This document shows positions 5,934 to 5,953 of a stretch of DNA of 5,953 bases, piece by piece. Source of the DNA: Actinoplanes liguriensis (GTDB lineage Bacteria; Actinomycetota; Actinomycetes; Mycobacteriales; Micromonosporaceae); the NCBI GenBank assembly GCA_000715855.1, contig KL571228.1:3868-9820 (forward strand), read 5' to 3'. A program made the translations under genes and the position numbers. The notes beneath the pieces are model-generated. The model was not told the DNA's origin and did not search any database. It saw only the letters and a program-made list of their open reading frames with translations. Each line of letters opens with the position of its first letter. The stretch's first letter is position 1.

Positions 5934-5953
5934 CTGTCTCTTATACACATCTC
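5934..5953. other. Tn5/Nextera mosaic-end adapter (non-genomic)
   Basis: Positions 5934-5952 are exactly CTGTCTCTTATACACATCT, the 19-bp Tn5 mosaic end used in transposase-based library kits. The following C agrees with one of the two standard adapter continuations. Its reverse strand encodes MCIRDS, a familiar artefactual N-terminus in database proteins. This is untrimmed adapter at the contig end, not an insertion element. Confidence 0.97.

Noticed and set aside
5480..5950. A complete 156-aa membrane protein starting MCIRDS
   Set aside because: Its first residues are translated from the Tn5 mosaic end; the remainder is the FliF C-terminus with the rest off the window.
5934..5952. Real Tn5 / IS50 insertion end
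   Set aside because: The 19-bp sequence is the engineered mosaic end rather than a natural IS50 end, and it sits exactly at the contig terminus with an adapter-compatible next base.

Overview
This window looks like the end of a contig, or a whole small contig, from a flagellated, very GC-rich actinobacterium. The best guess is an Actinoplanes-like member of the Micromonosporaceae. Reasons: high GC at third codon positions, a FliF-FliG-FliH-FliI-FliJ basal-body/export block, a NlpC/P60 + SLT muralidase in the same operon, and a promoter of the CTCA-N16-GCCGAA type that I recall for flagellar sigma factors (FliA) of Actinoplanes. The genus is an inference.

All genes lie on the minus strand and read right to left: fliF (3' end only, 5933-5480), fliG (5440-4415), fliH (4431-3763), fliI (3766-2459), a gap of about 1.1 kb (2458-1346), fliJ (1345-875), and a two-domain peptidoglycan hydrolase (878 to the left edge, 3' end missing). 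fliG/fliH and fliH/fliI overlap, as do fliJ and the hydrolase, so they look translationally coupled. FliF is the MS ring and FliG the rotor/switch protein. FliH, FliI and FliJ form the ATPase module of the flagellar type III export gate. The hydrolase is a plausible Gram-positive functional counterpart of FlgJ, cutting the wall so that the rod can pass.

The gap between fliI and fliJ is the unusual part. Reading with the genes it holds: a gene-free stretch with no convincing terminator (2458-2198), three CATGATC motifs at 18-19 bp spacing (2197-2153), a ~62-bp tandem repeat with inverted-repeat junctions (2139-1900), a degenerate C-rich/G-rich minisatellite (1747-1561), a strong G-quadruplex motif on the mRNA-sense strand (1544-1521), and a FliA-type promoter (1412-1387) just upstream of fliJ, which has its own perfect Shine-Dalgarno. 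fliJ and downstream genes therefore appear to have a transcription start of their own, separate from fliFGHI.

The last 20 bases (5934-5953) are not genomic. They match the Tn5/Nextera mosaic-end adapter, and the apparent N-terminus 'MCIRDS' of the fliF fragment is encoded by it.
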